Source: Erysipelotrichaceae bacterium NK3D112
GTDB lineage: Bacteria > Bacillota_I > Bacilli_A > Erysipelotrichales > Erysipelotrichaceae
Reading direction: 5' to 3'
Assembly: GCA_000701725.1 (NCBI GenBank)
Contig: JNJQ01000005.1
Coordinates: 1-64,000, forward strand
DNA: 64,000 nt
The notes below the pieces were generated by a model, which saw only the letters and a program-made list of their open reading frames with translations, did not search any database and was not told the origin of the DNA. This document shows positions 26,599 to 35,080 of this stretch, one piece after another (positions within the stretch are counted from its first letter, which is position 1; the number at the start of each line of letters is the position of its first letter). A program made the translations under genes and the position numbers.

Positions 26599-28083
26599 AT
26601 GAGCAGCCAGATGTTAAATGATGCACGGGAATATGAGGCAAAAGTAGGAAATTCAGTCCTTGAAGAAGAAAGACCGCGGTTTCACCTTTCTTCAAGAAGC
26701 GGATGGATGAATGACCCGAACGGATTTTCTTATTACAAGGGTGAATACCATCTTTTCTACCAGTATTTCCCGTATGACAATCGCTGGGGCCCCATGCATT
26801 GGGCTCACGCCAAAAGTAAAGATCTGATTCATTGGGAATATCTTCCGGCTGCCCTTGCTCCGGATACAACGGCAGATGCGGACGGCTGTTTCTCAGGCAG
26901 CGCATTTGAACTGAATGACGGAAGACAGGCACTGATGTATACCGGTGTCAATGTGACCGACGAGTATAAGAAATACATCCAGACACAGTGCGTCGCCGTT
27001 ATTGATGACAATGGGGAATATGTCAAATATGAAGGCAACCCTGTTCTCACAAGCAAAGATCTGCCCGAAGGCTACAGCCGCTACGATTTCCGTGATCCGA
27101 AAGTATTCCGTCTGGATGACGGAACATGGGCATGCGTGATCTGTGCATGCAAAGGCAAGACAGACGGACGGATTGTTTACTATACAAGCGAGAACGGCAT
27201 TGACTGGACGTTCAAGAGTGTGCTGGCGGAGAATAACGGCCGCTACGGCACAATCTGGGAATGCCCCGATTTCTTCGAGCTTGACGGCAAACACGCTCTG
27301 ATCTGCAGCCCGATGAATATGACAAAAACCCCTGACAAATACAATCCGGGCAATGGCACACTGTGTCTGATCGGTACATTTGATCAGGAGAATACAAAAC
27401 TGATCGAAGAAAATGATCAGCCGATTGACGGCGGTGTGGATTTCTATGCACCGACAACCCTGATCGCACCGGACGGAAGACGTATCATGGTTGCCTGGAT
27501 GCAGAACTGGGAGTCGATTGCTTATGGAGCCAAGAATTTCGCATGGTTCGGACAGATGACAATCCCGCGCGAACTTCATATCAAGGACAATCATCTGATT
27601 CAGAACCCGGTCAGAGAAATTGAAAACTACTGGGGCAATGAAACCCTGTACAGAGATGTTCCGGTATGTGAAAAGATGACTCTGGACGGAATCAGCGGAC
27701 GTATGCTTGATATGACTGTCAATGTCAGAGCTGATTCTGAAGATGCGTACGGACTGTTTGAGATTCATGTCGCTTCCGATGACAATCTTTACACATCCAT
27801 TAGATATAAGAGAAAAGACCACTTCGTGACTGTGGACAGAAGATACTCAGGCATCAGAAATGCGGTTATCTCCAAACGCAGTATGAAAGTCAAGGATCTG
27901 GGCGGAGATATCAAACTCCGTATCATTCTTGACCGCTACAGTGTCGAAGTCTTTATCAATGACGGTGAGCAGGCGCTTTCAACCGTTATCTATACCGATC
28001 TCTCTGCTGATACAATCAGCTTCATGGCTGACGGCAAGGCGATCGTTGATATCGATAAGCATGATCTTGTCATGAATCAGTAA
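26599..28083 (+). CDS. GH32 beta-fructosidase (sucrose / fructo-oligosaccharide hydrolase)
   Basis: This is a 494-residue cytoplasmic enzyme. The three GH32 acidic motifs are present: GWMNDPNGF (nucleophile Asp39), FRDPKVF (Asp166, transition-state stabiliser) and WECPDFF (acid/base Glu221). The second domain is the usual beta-sandwich (DRYSVEVFINDGEQALS). It lacks a signal peptide, so it acts on fructosides brought in by the ABC transporter, releasing fructose. Because the route is ABC and not PTS, the substrate is probably not phosphorylated. It is the last gene of the operon. Confidence 0.92.
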   Translation: MSSQMLNDAREYEAKVGNSVLEEERPRFHLSSRSGWMNDPNGFSYYKGEYHLFYQYFPYDNRWGPMHWAHAKSKDLIHWEYLPAALAPDTTADADGCFSGSAFELNDGRQALMYTGVNVTDEYKKYIQTQCVAVIDDNGEYVKYEGNPVLTSKDLPEGYSRYDFRDPKVFRLDDGTWACVICACKGKTDGRIVYYTSENGIDWTFKSVLAENNGRYGTIWECPDFFELDGKHALICSPMNMTKTPDKYNPGNGTLCLIGTFDQENTKLIEENDQPIDGGVDFYAPTTLIAPDGRRIMVAWMQNWESIAYGAKNFAWFGQMTIPRELHIKDNHLIQNPVREIENYWGNETLYRDVPVCEKMTLDGISGRMLDMTVNVRADSEDAYGLFEIHVASDDNLYTSIRYKRKDHFVTVDRRYSGIRNAVISKRSMKVKDLGGDIKLRIILDRYSVEVFINDGEQALSTVIYTDLSADTISFMADGKAIVDIDKHDLVMNQ

Positions 28084-28201
28084 GATTCAGGCACATTGTC
28101 TCAATTGACAGAAGTAAACGCACAATTGTCTGCAGCTTTGAAAAGGCCTGTGCAAAGGCACTTTCAATGATGTACAGATTGCGCGCAGATCTGAATCAAA
28201 C

Positions 28202-28268
28202 AAACCGGCAGCCATGTCAGAAAAACGCTGATTGCGGATTTCCCGACCGGGCTGCCGGTTTTTCTTTT
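28202..28268 (+). terminator. Intrinsic terminator of the beta-fructoside operon
   Basis: AAACCGGCAGCC (28202-28213) pairs perfectly with GGCTGCCGGTTT (28250-28261) across a long loop and is followed by TTCTTTTT. It closes the plus-strand operon about 120 bases after GH32. Confidence 0.85.
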
Positions 28269-28310
28269 TGGATGAAATGGCTTTGGATTCTTCTGAGTAC
28301 CTGGTTCACG

Positions 28311-28339
28311 AAAAAAAACATCTGCCGTCAGGCAGATGT
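28311..28339 (-). terminator. Intrinsic terminator of second LacI gene
   Basis: ACATCTGCC-GTCA-GGCAGATGT (28318-28339) has a run of A before it, which reads as T8 on the minus strand. It ends the minus-strand regulator gene. Confidence 0.9.
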
Positions 28340-28360
28340 CAATGATTGTGTTCTGTGTCT

Positions 28361-29350
28361 TCAGATCCAATCCTTTGTTGTGGGGCCGGGGATATATCTG
28401 ACCGGAAGGCAGATCAGGCTGGGGGTGTTTTCCGAATCGTAATTGAGGATCGTGTTGACTGCGACTTTGGCCAGCTGTTCGATCGGCTGTTCAATGGAGG
28501 AACACACCGGCAGACCCGTATAGAAATCGATACTTCCGTCAAAGCCGATCATCTGCACATCTTCCGGGATGCGGATGCCAAGCCTGTTTAATTCATTGCG
28601 TATCAGAATCAGAAGCAGATCCGTACTGCAGAAGATCCCGTCATAATCGAAAGTGCCGTTTTCCACCATTTCCCGGATTTTTTCGATCATCTGATCATTG
28701 TCTACTTTGGCGTTGATAATGTCATAAGAAACGGAATTCGTCTGACACCAGTTTTCAAAACCGTAGCCGCGTTTATCGGTTTCTCCGGGGACCGGTGAGC
28801 CGGTTCTCGCATATAGGAGTTTCCGGCAGCCGAGTTCATGAAGTTTGGCCGCGGCAATCTGTCCGCCCGTATAATTATCCGAAGTGATACAGGGACAGGA
28901 ACCGGTGAATGAGCGGTCGATACTGACGAAGGGAATATTGCCGATATTATTGAAATCGGGATCATAGGTCAATGCTATGATACCGTCTGTTTTGTTCTGC
29001 GCGACCATCCGGATACACCGGGCTTCCGCCTTCGGATTTCTGTCAGTAACGGAAACAAATGTATTGTAGTTATGACTGTCAAGCTCGCGGATGATGCATT
29101 CCGTCAGTTTTGAAAAGAACGGATGACAAATCATCGGCATGATAATGGAAATGGTGTTTGTCCGGTTGGTACGCATACCGCGGGCATAATTATTTACGCG
29201 ATACCCGAGTTTTTTAGCCGCCTGTTCAACTCTGATGCGATAGCTTTCACCGACCGGAAATCCGTTAAACACTTTTGAAACAGTACCCAAGGCAACGCCT
29301 GCTTCCGCTGCGACATCTTTCATCGTGGGTATTCGTTCTTTGTTTTTCAT
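28361..29350 (-). CDS. LacI-family transcriptional regulator (second)
   Basis: This 329-residue regulator has the LacI HTH TMKDVAAEAGVALGTVSKVFNGF followed by the hinge RVNNYARGMRTNRTNTI. The sugar-binding core has NKTDGIIAL, FVSIDRSF, GIFCSTDLLLI and MIGFDGSIDFY. The start at 29350 is chosen because AGGAGT lies ten bases upstream and the HTH follows directly. It could control the fructoside locus with the first LacI, or distant genes. The palindrome ATTTCATGAAAT (29462-29473) upstream of its start is a candidate operator. It does not share an operon with neighbours. Confidence 0.85.
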   Translation of the reverse strand: MKNKERIPTMKDVAAEAGVALGTVSKVFNGFPVGESYRIRVEQAAKKLGYRVNNYARGMRTNRTNTISIIMPMICHPFFSKLTECIIRELDSHNYNTFVSVTDRNPKAEARCIRMVAQNKTDGIIALTYDPDFNNIGNIPFVSIDRSFTGSCPCITSDNYTGGQIAAAKLHELGCRKLLYARTGSPVPGETDKRGYGFENWCQTNSVSYDIINAKVDNDQMIEKIREMVENGTFDYDGIFCSTDLLLILIRNELNRLGIRIPEDVQMIGFDGSIDFYTGLPVCSSIEQPIEQLAKVAVNTILNYDSENTPSLICLPVRYIPGPTTKDWI

Positions 29351-29712
29351 GATAAATGGTACTCCTGATAAAAACGATGTGCTTCTGTTGATTATTTTAA
29401 TAATCATGTCGTTAAATTCATTATATATTCATCGGTGAAACAAGAAAACACCATTTCATATATTTCATGAAATTTCACGGCTGAATAAGGGATTATTCAG
29501 GAAGATTGAGCTTCTGCTGATTTCCTGAATAGCGAAAATATTCATATAAATAAAGCGGTTTTGGAAGATACCCTTTGCCGGTATCAGAAGCGGATTTCAT
29601 GAAACGTTGTCATGAAATCATGCGTGGTAATCGTTGCGGCATGCATGTGCCGATTGACATCGGAAACAGGTATATTACAATAAATGTAGCAAGCTACAGA
29701 AAGGAGGCTTTC
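29351..29712. promoter_or_regulatory. Divergent control region between LacI and MarR genes
   Basis: These 362 bases have no gene. They hold a 12-bp palindrome ATTTCATGAAAT (29462-29473) and a related inverted repeat ATTTCATG-AAACGTTGT-CATGAAAT (29594-29618). The marR promoter and operator are described separately. The plus-strand frame that opens at 29575 is the untranslated part of the marR leader, because the ribosome site lies at 29699. Confidence 0.5.
29654..29698 (+). promoter_or_regulatory. marR promoter with overlapping operator
   Basis: TTGACA (29654-29659), a 16-base spacer and TACAAT (29676-29681) form the promoter. Starting four bases after it, TGTAGC-AA-GCTACA (29685-29698) is a perfect inverted repeat over the likely transcription start. 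That is the usual place for MarR autorepression. Confidence 0.7.
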
Positions 29713-30144
29713 ATGATTCATAACGAAATCGGATTTCTGATCAAGGTGATCAGCGACCGGATGAAAGCACTCGGGGATAATGATCTGAGAGAGCATGATC
29801 TGACATTTTCACAGGCTCAGGTGCTCGTGGTGATTGAACGCAGCGGCGGGTCAATTGCCCAGAAGGAGATTGAAAAGGTTCTCGATGTCTCTCATCCTAC
29901 CATCGTCGGTCTGGTCAACAGACTTTACGAAAAAGGGTTCGTCACATGCGAAACAGATGATTCCGACCGCAGATCGAAAATTGTCAGTCTGACGGATAAG
30001 GCGGTTGCACTTGGTAAAATGATGCGGGCTGCCAGAAACCAGTCGGAGCAGGATCTGCTGGAAGGTCTGGATGATCAGGAGATTGAAACACTGAACGGAC
30101 TGCTCAGAAAACTATACGGAAATATTGAGGAAAGGAAGGTATGA
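29713..30144 (+). CDS. MarR-family transcriptional regulator
   Basis: This 143-residue regulator has the MarR winged helix: LTFSQAQVLVVIERSGGSIAQKEIEKVLDVSHPTIVGLVNRLYEKGFV, then the wing TDDSDRRSKIVSLTDKA. The ATG at 29713 has a strong AAAGGAGG site. It is followed five bases later by two ABC exporter genes, which it probably represses together with itself through the inverted repeat at its promoter. The inducer is unknown, but exported drugs or fatty compounds are usual for such operons. Confidence 0.88.
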   Translation: MIHNEIGFLIKVISDRMKALGDNDLREHDLTFSQAQVLVVIERSGGSIAQKEIEKVLDVSHPTIVGLVNRLYEKGFVTCETDDSDRRSKIVSLTDKAVALGKMMRAARNQSEQDLLEGLDDQEIETLNGLLRKLYGNIEERKV

Positions 30145-30148
30145 GGTG

Positions 30149-31903
30149 ATGCTGAAAACACTTTTGGCAGAGGTGAAGCAGTATAAGAAAGTGACACTGC
30201 TGACACCTTTATTCACAGCCGCGGAAGTTGTCATGGAAGTGCTGATTCCCTATGTCACGGCAATGATCATTGACCAGGGCATCAACGCCGGAAACATGCA
30301 GGCTGTGCTCAAATACGGCGGACTCATGGTTCTGATGGCGTTCGCGTCTCTTTACTTCGGAACCCAGGCGGGCAGACATGCGGCGATGGCGGCGACCGGA
30401 TTCGCGGCCAATGTCCGTGATGACATGTATAAGAAGGTTCAGGAATATTCCTTCTCCAACATCGATAAGTTCTCGACTGCCGGTCTTGTCACAAGACTGA
30501 CCACGGATGTGACCAATCTGCAGAATGCGTTCCAGATGATCATCCGTATCGCGGTCAGACCTCCGCTGATGCTGGTGTTCTCGATTGTGATGTGTGTCAT
30601 CATCAGCCCGGATCTTTCCGTGATCTTCTTAGTTGCGGTGCTGTTTCTTGCCTGCGCGCTGGTTTTCATCACCAGCCACGCGATGCCTGCTTTCAACAGG
30701 GTGTTCACCAGATATGACGACCTCAACGCATCGGTGCAGGAGAATGTTTCCGCGATCCGTGTGGTCAAGGCATTTGTCCGTGAGGATTACGAAAACCAGA
30801 AGTTCAGAAAGGCTGCCGGCAATCTGAAAGATCTCTTCATGAAAGCTGAGAAGTTCATTATTCTCAACAACCCGGTGATGATGCTGACGGTCTATTCCTG
30901 CATCATCGCGCTGTCATGGTTCGGCGCGAAACATGTGGTGGCGGGCAATATGACAACCGGCAACCTCACATCAATGTTCTCCTATGTCATGAGCATCCTG
31001 ATGAGTCTGATGATGCTGTCGATGGTCTTTGTCATGATCACGATGTCCATCGCCTCCGCCAAGAGAATTTCGGAAGTCCTCAATGAGGTTCCGGATCTTG
31101 CCAATCCCGAAAACCCGGTGATGCATGTTGAGGACGGCTCCATCGATTTCAATCATGTGACCTTCTCCTATAAATCAGGCACCGGCGCAGCGGTATTGAA
31201 AGATATTGATCTGCATATCAAATCCGGTGAAACCATCGGTATTCTCGGCCCGACCGGTTCGGGAAAATCCACCTTTGTCTCATTGATCAGCCGTCTTTAT
31301 GATGCCACACAAGGTGAAGTCAAAGTCGGCGGCGTCAATGTGAAGGATTATGACATGGCAGTGCTTCGCGATCAGGTCTCGGTGGTTCTTCAGAAGAATG
31401 TCCTGTTCTCCGGAACCATCATTGACAACCTGAGATGGGGCAACGAAAACGCCACCGAAGAGGAATGCATTGCCGCCTGTAAGATGGCATGCGCCGATGA
31501 GTTCATTGAAAAGATGCCGGACGGCTATCATACCTATATTGAACAGGGCGGCACCAATGTGTCAGGCGGTCAGAGACAGAGACTCTGCATTGCCAGAGCA
31601 TTGATGAAGAATCCGAAAGTGCTGATTCTGGACGACTCAACCAGCGCGGTTGACACGGCGACGGATGCCTCCATCCGCGAAGCCTTCCGCAAAACCATTC
31701 CCGGCACCACCAAGCTCATCATTTCACAGAGACTCGCCTCACTTATGGACGCGGACAGAGTGCTCGTACTGCACAGAGGTGAGGTCAGCGGCTTTGATAC
31801 ACCTGAGAACCTGCTCATGAACAATGAGATCTATCAGGAAATCTACACGACCCAGGTCATGGGCGGCGGCGCGGACTTCGACTCCGCACCCGCTCAGGCA
31901 TAG
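30149..31903 (+). CDS. ABC exporter half-transporter with degenerate ATPase site
   Basis: This 584-residue protein has an N-terminal six-helix exporter domain (from residue 15) and a C-terminal ATPase. Walker A is GPTGSGKST and the signature NVSGGQRQRL. Walker B is LILDDSTSAVD, with Asp where the catalytic Glu should be, and the H-loop is IISQRLAS, with Gln for His. These changes mark the non-catalytic partner of heterodimeric exporters such as TM287/288 or LmrCD. The start at 30149 (MLKTLL) is used. The frame upstream overlaps marR. The catalytic partner follows 14 bases later. Confidence 0.88.
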   Translation: MLKTLLAEVKQYKKVTLLTPLFTAAEVVMEVLIPYVTAMIIDQGINAGNMQAVLKYGGLMVLMAFASLYFGTQAGRHAAMAATGFAANVRDDMYKKVQEYSFSNIDKFSTAGLVTRLTTDVTNLQNAFQMIIRIAVRPPLMLVFSIVMCVIISPDLSVIFLVAVLFLACALVFITSHAMPAFNRVFTRYDDLNASVQENVSAIRVVKAFVREDYENQKFRKAAGNLKDLFMKAEKFIILNNPVMMLTVYSCIIALSWFGAKHVVAGNMTTGNLTSMFSYVMSILMSLMMLSMVFVMITMSIASAKRISEVLNEVPDLANPENPVMHVEDGSIDFNHVTFSYKSGTGAAVLKDIDLHIKSGETIGILGPTGSGKSTFVSLISRLYDATQGEVKVGGVNVKDYDMAVLRDQVSVVLQKNVLFSGTIIDNLRWGNENATEEECIAACKMACADEFIEKMPDGYHTYIEQGGTNVSGGQRQRLCIARALMKNPKVLILDDSTSAVDTATDASIREAFRKTIPGTTKLIISQRLASLMDADRVLVLHRGEVSGFDTPENLLMNNEIYQEIYTTQVMGGGADFDSAPAQA

Positions 31904-31917
31904 GAAAGGAGGCTGTC

Positions 31918-33807
31918 ATGAGTACACGAAGCAGAGTACCGATGAGAAAACTCGATACCGGTACATTGAAACGGATTATCAGCTATGTGTTCCGCTATTA
32001 CGGCTGGCATTTCCTTCTTGTCATCATTCTGATCATGATCACCGCCTTCTGCAGTGTGCAGTCAACCCTGTTCACAAGAACCCTGATCGATGATTATATC
32101 GTTCCGCTGCTCAATACGCAGAACCCGGACTTCGCACCGCTTGCGGCAAGACTTCTGAAACTCGCGGGTGTGCTTGGACTCGGCGTCATTTCCGCTTACA
32201 GCTATAACCGCATCATGGTCACCGTCGGCCAGGGAACCATGGAAAAGCTCAGAGTCGAGCTCTTCACGCACATGGAATCCCTTCCGATCAAATACTTTGA
32301 TACGCATTCCCATGGCGATATTATGTCGGTCTATACCAATGATATCGACACCCTGAGACAATTGATCGGCCAGTCCATGCCGCAGATCGTCAACAGTTCG
32401 GTCACGGTCGTGGTCACATTTGTTTCAATGGTCATGTTATGCCTGCCTCTGACGGTTGTGTCCGTGTTCATGATCTTTGTCATGCTGACAGTGTCAGGAA
32501 AACTCGGCGGCAGATCCAGAAACTACTTCATCGCACAGCAGAAGTCGCTTGGCGCCCTCAACGGCTATATTGAGGAAATGCTCAGCGGCCAGAAGGTTGT
32601 CAAGGTGTTCAACCATGAGGACAAATCCATTGAAGGCTTTGAAAAGTTGAACGATGAGCTGCGTGAGAATGCGGCCAACGCGAACAAATATGCCAACATC
32701 ATGATGCCTGTGATGGCGAACCTGGGAAATATCTCCTATGTATTGATCGCTGTCATCGGCGGTGTGCTGGCCCTCAACAATCTGTTCGGCTTAACCCTCG
32801 GAACCCTGGTTTCCTTCCTTTCCCTCAACCGCAGCTTCTCCATGCCGGTGACACAGATCTCCCAGCAGTTCGCTTCCATCGTCAACGCGATGGCAGGTGC
32901 GGAGCGTGTCTTCAGGATGATGGATGAAAAGCCTGAATTCGATGAAGGCTATGTTGAGCTCGTCAACATCGAGGAAGATGAAAACGGTGAGATTCATGAA
33001 ACCGATAAGAAGACCGGCATGTGGGCATGGAGACATCCGCACAAGGCGGAAGGCACGGTCACATATCAAAGACTTCAGGGCAAGGTGGATCTTTACAATG
33101 TCGACTTCTCATATGACGGCAGAAAGACCATTCTCCATGACATTGACATCGAGGCAAAACCCGGTCAGAAGATCGCCTTCGTCGGTTCCACCGGCGCCGG
33201 CAAGACAACCATTACAAACCTGATCAACCGTTTCTATGACATTGATGACGGAAAGATCCGTTTCGATGACATCAACATCAACAAGATCAGAAAGCCGGAT
33301 CTGAGAAGATCGCTGGGTATGGTTCTCCAGGACACCCATCTCTTCACCGGCACGGTCATGGAAAATATCAGATACGGCAGACTTGACGCAACCGATGAGG
33401 AATGCATCGCCGCGGCCAGACTGGCCAGAGCGGACGGCTTCATCCAAAGACTTCCCGACGGATATAACACCATGCTCAAGGGAGATGGCGGCAACCTCTC
33501 CCAGGGACAGAGACAGCTGCTTGCCATTGCCAGATGCGCGGTGGCGGATCCGCCTGCGATGATTCTTGATGAGGCAACATCCTCCATCGACTCCCGTACC
33601 GAGAAACTGGTTCAGGAAGGCATGGATGCCCTGATGAAAGGCAGAACCACCTTCGTCATTGCCCACCGTCTTTCCACGGTCAGAAACAGTGACTGCATCA
33701 TGGTTCTCGAACAGGGAAGAATCATTGAGCGGGGCAACCATATGGATCTGCTTGACAAGAAGGGCAGGTACTATCAGCTCTACACCGGCAACGCAATCAC
33801 CGAATAA
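31918..33807 (+). CDS. ABC exporter half-transporter with catalytic ATPase site
   Basis: This 629-residue protein carries the same exporter architecture with complete catalytic residues: GSTGAGKTT (Walker A), MILDEATSSID (Walker B with Glu) and VIAHRLST (H-loop His). Its signature LSQGQRQL has Gln for the usual Gly, matching the altered half-site of heterodimers. A charged insertion of about 45 residues (near 345-390, with DENGEIHETDKKTG) lies between the membrane and ATPase domains. AAAGGAGG precedes the ATG. With the preceding gene it forms one multidrug-type exporter under MarR control. Confidence 0.9.
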   Translation: MSTRSRVPMRKLDTGTLKRIISYVFRYYGWHFLLVIILIMITAFCSVQSTLFTRTLIDDYIVPLLNTQNPDFAPLAARLLKLAGVLGLGVISAYSYNRIMVTVGQGTMEKLRVELFTHMESLPIKYFDTHSHGDIMSVYTNDIDTLRQLIGQSMPQIVNSSVTVVVTFVSMVMLCLPLTVVSVFMIFVMLTVSGKLGGRSRNYFIAQQKSLGALNGYIEEMLSGQKVVKVFNHEDKSIEGFEKLNDELRENAANANKYANIMMPVMANLGNISYVLIAVIGGVLALNNLFGLTLGTLVSFLSLNRSFSMPVTQISQQFASIVNAMAGAERVFRMMDEKPEFDEGYVELVNIEEDENGEIHETDKKTGMWAWRHPHKAEGTVTYQRLQGKVDLYNVDFSYDGRKTILHDIDIEAKPGQKIAFVGSTGAGKTTITNLINRFYDIDDGKIRFDDININKIRKPDLRRSLGMVLQDTHLFTGTVMENIRYGRLDATDEECIAAARLARADGFIQRLPDGYNTMLKGDGGNLSQGQRQLLAIARCAVADPPAMILDEATSSIDSRTEKLVQEGMDALMKGRTTFVIAHRLSTVRNSDCIMVLEQGRIIERGNHMDLLDKKGRYYQLYTGNAITE

Positions 33808-33827
33808 ATCATTACCGTTTAAACTGC

Positions 33828-33856
33828 AGGGCATCCTCACAAGGGGATGTCCTTTT
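33828..33856 (+). terminator. Intrinsic terminator of the exporter operon
   Basis: GGGCATCC (33829-33836) pairs with GGATGTCC (33845-33852) with one G-U and is followed by TTTT. It separates the exporter from the HAD gene. Confidence 0.75.
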
Positions 33857-33887
33857 GTGTACAATGGTTGTAAGGACGAGGTGTTTT

Positions 33888-34619
33888 ATGGGAAATAATA
33901 TTGCGGCATTCTTTGATATCGACGGCACGATTTACAGAGAAGGTCTGATTACGGAAGTGTTTAAAAAGATGGTCACTCATGAGCTGATCGATGCCTCCGA
34001 GTGGACGGATCGTGTCAGACCCGCCTTCATGGCATGGGACAGAAGACAGGGGGATTATGATATTTATCTGGACCGCATGGTGGAGGCATTCAAGCGCGTC
34101 ACGGTCGGAATCTCAAGCGAGCATATCAATCTGATCGCGAAGAAGGTCATTGAGCAGAAAGGCGACAGAGTATACCAGTTCACGAGAAATGAGATTGAAA
34201 GACACCGGAAACTTGGTCATAAGATCATTGCCATCTCCGGTTCTCCCGATGCATTGGTCAATTATATGGCGGAAAAATATCTCTTCGACAACTGGAGAGG
34301 AACAGTCTATCACACCGATGAAAATGGCATTTACACCGGCGCAATCACGCCGATGTGGGATTCCATATCCAAGAAAAAAGCCATTCATGAGATGGAACAG
34401 CTCTATGATCTGGATCTTTCACAATGTTACAGCTATGGAGACACCAACGGCGATCTGACAATGTTTGAAAACACCGGCCATCCCACTGCGGTCAATCCGA
34501 CCCGCGAGCTGCTCAACCACATCCGTGACAATGAGGAGCTCATGAAGCGGATCAATGTGGTGGTGGAACGCAAGGATGTCATCTATCATCTCGATATCCA
34601 TAGCATCATTTACGAGTGA
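33888..34619 (+). CDS. HAD-IB family phosphatase
   Basis: This is a 243-residue cytoplasmic phosphatase of the SerB-like HAD class. Motif I is AFFDIDGTIYRE (nucleophile and acid/base Asp), motif II AISGSPDAL, and motif IV SYGDTNGDLTMFE followed by GHPTAVNPT. These are the usual features of HAD-IB phosphatases, which act on small phosphomonoesters or phosphatidylglycerol phosphate-like lipids. The substrate is open. The ATG at 33888 has CGAGGTG upstream. The deformylase gene follows nine bases later, so both are probably co-transcribed. Confidence 0.85.
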   Translation: MGNNIAAFFDIDGTIYREGLITEVFKKMVTHELIDASEWTDRVRPAFMAWDRRQGDYDIYLDRMVEAFKRVTVGISSEHINLIAKKVIEQKGDRVYQFTRNEIERHRKLGHKIIAISGSPDALVNYMAEKYLFDNWRGTVYHTDENGIYTGAITPMWDSISKKKAIHEMEQLYDLDLSQCYSYGDTNGDLTMFENTGHPTAVNPTRELLNHIRDNEELMKRINVVVERKDVIYHLDIHSIIYE

Positions 34620-34628
34620 GGAGGAAAC

Positions 34629-35039
34629 ATGCAGAAACCGATTGTCAGAGACATGTTTTTCTTAGCTCAGAAATCACAGCCAACCACAAAGGATGATCTG
34701 AATGATGTCAGAAATCTGCTCGACACATTCATGGCAAACCGTGCGCACTGCGTCGGAATGGCAGCCAATATGATCGGGGTGAAGAAGCGCTTCATCGTCG
34801 TCGAGTTCATGAATATGCCGCTCATCATGATCAATCCGAAGATCATTGCAAAACAGGACAGATATGAAACGGAAGAGGGCTGCCTGTCTCTTTCCGGCAT
34901 GCGCAAGGCCATCCGTTACAGAAATATCACGGTTGCCTATGAGGATATGCAGTTTGTCCGGCACACACAGGCCTTCACCGGCTTCACCGCACAGATCATC
35001 CAGCATGAAATCGATCATTGCGACGGCATTGTGATCTGA
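34629..35039 (+). CDS. Peptide deformylase, short variant form
   Basis: This 136-residue enzyme would remove the formyl group from N-terminal methionine. The metal motifs EEGCLSLSG (Cys ligand) and IIQHEIDHCDG (His ligands and catalytic Glu) are intact. The first motif reads CVGMAANMIG where canonical enzymes have G-x-G-x-A-A-x-Q. The oxyanion Gln is replaced by Met. The protein also lacks the usual C-terminal helix. Such compact variants are found as second deformylases in Bacillota, so a canonical copy is probably elsewhere. It is translated from a GAGGA site after the HAD gene. Confidence 0.82.
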   Translation: MQKPIVRDMFFLAQKSQPTTKDDLNDVRNLLDTFMANRAHCVGMAANMIGVKKRFIVVEFMNMPLIMINPKIIAKQDRYETEEGCLSLSGMRKAIRYRNITVAYEDMQFVRHTQAFTGFTAQIIQHEIDHCDGIVI

Positions 35040-35080
35040 AAACAATCAGGAAACAGGAGAGGGGAATTGAGCTCCTTTCA

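Noticed and set aside
26893-27822. A 309-codon open frame antisense to the GH32 gene
   Set aside because: The sense frame has WMNDPNG, RDP and EC motifs. The antisense frame has no ribosome site and a low-complexity pattern.
33109-33864. A 251-codon antisense frame over the second ABC exporter gene
   Set aside because: It mirrors the ATPase domain, which is strongly supported on the plus strand. There is no start signal.
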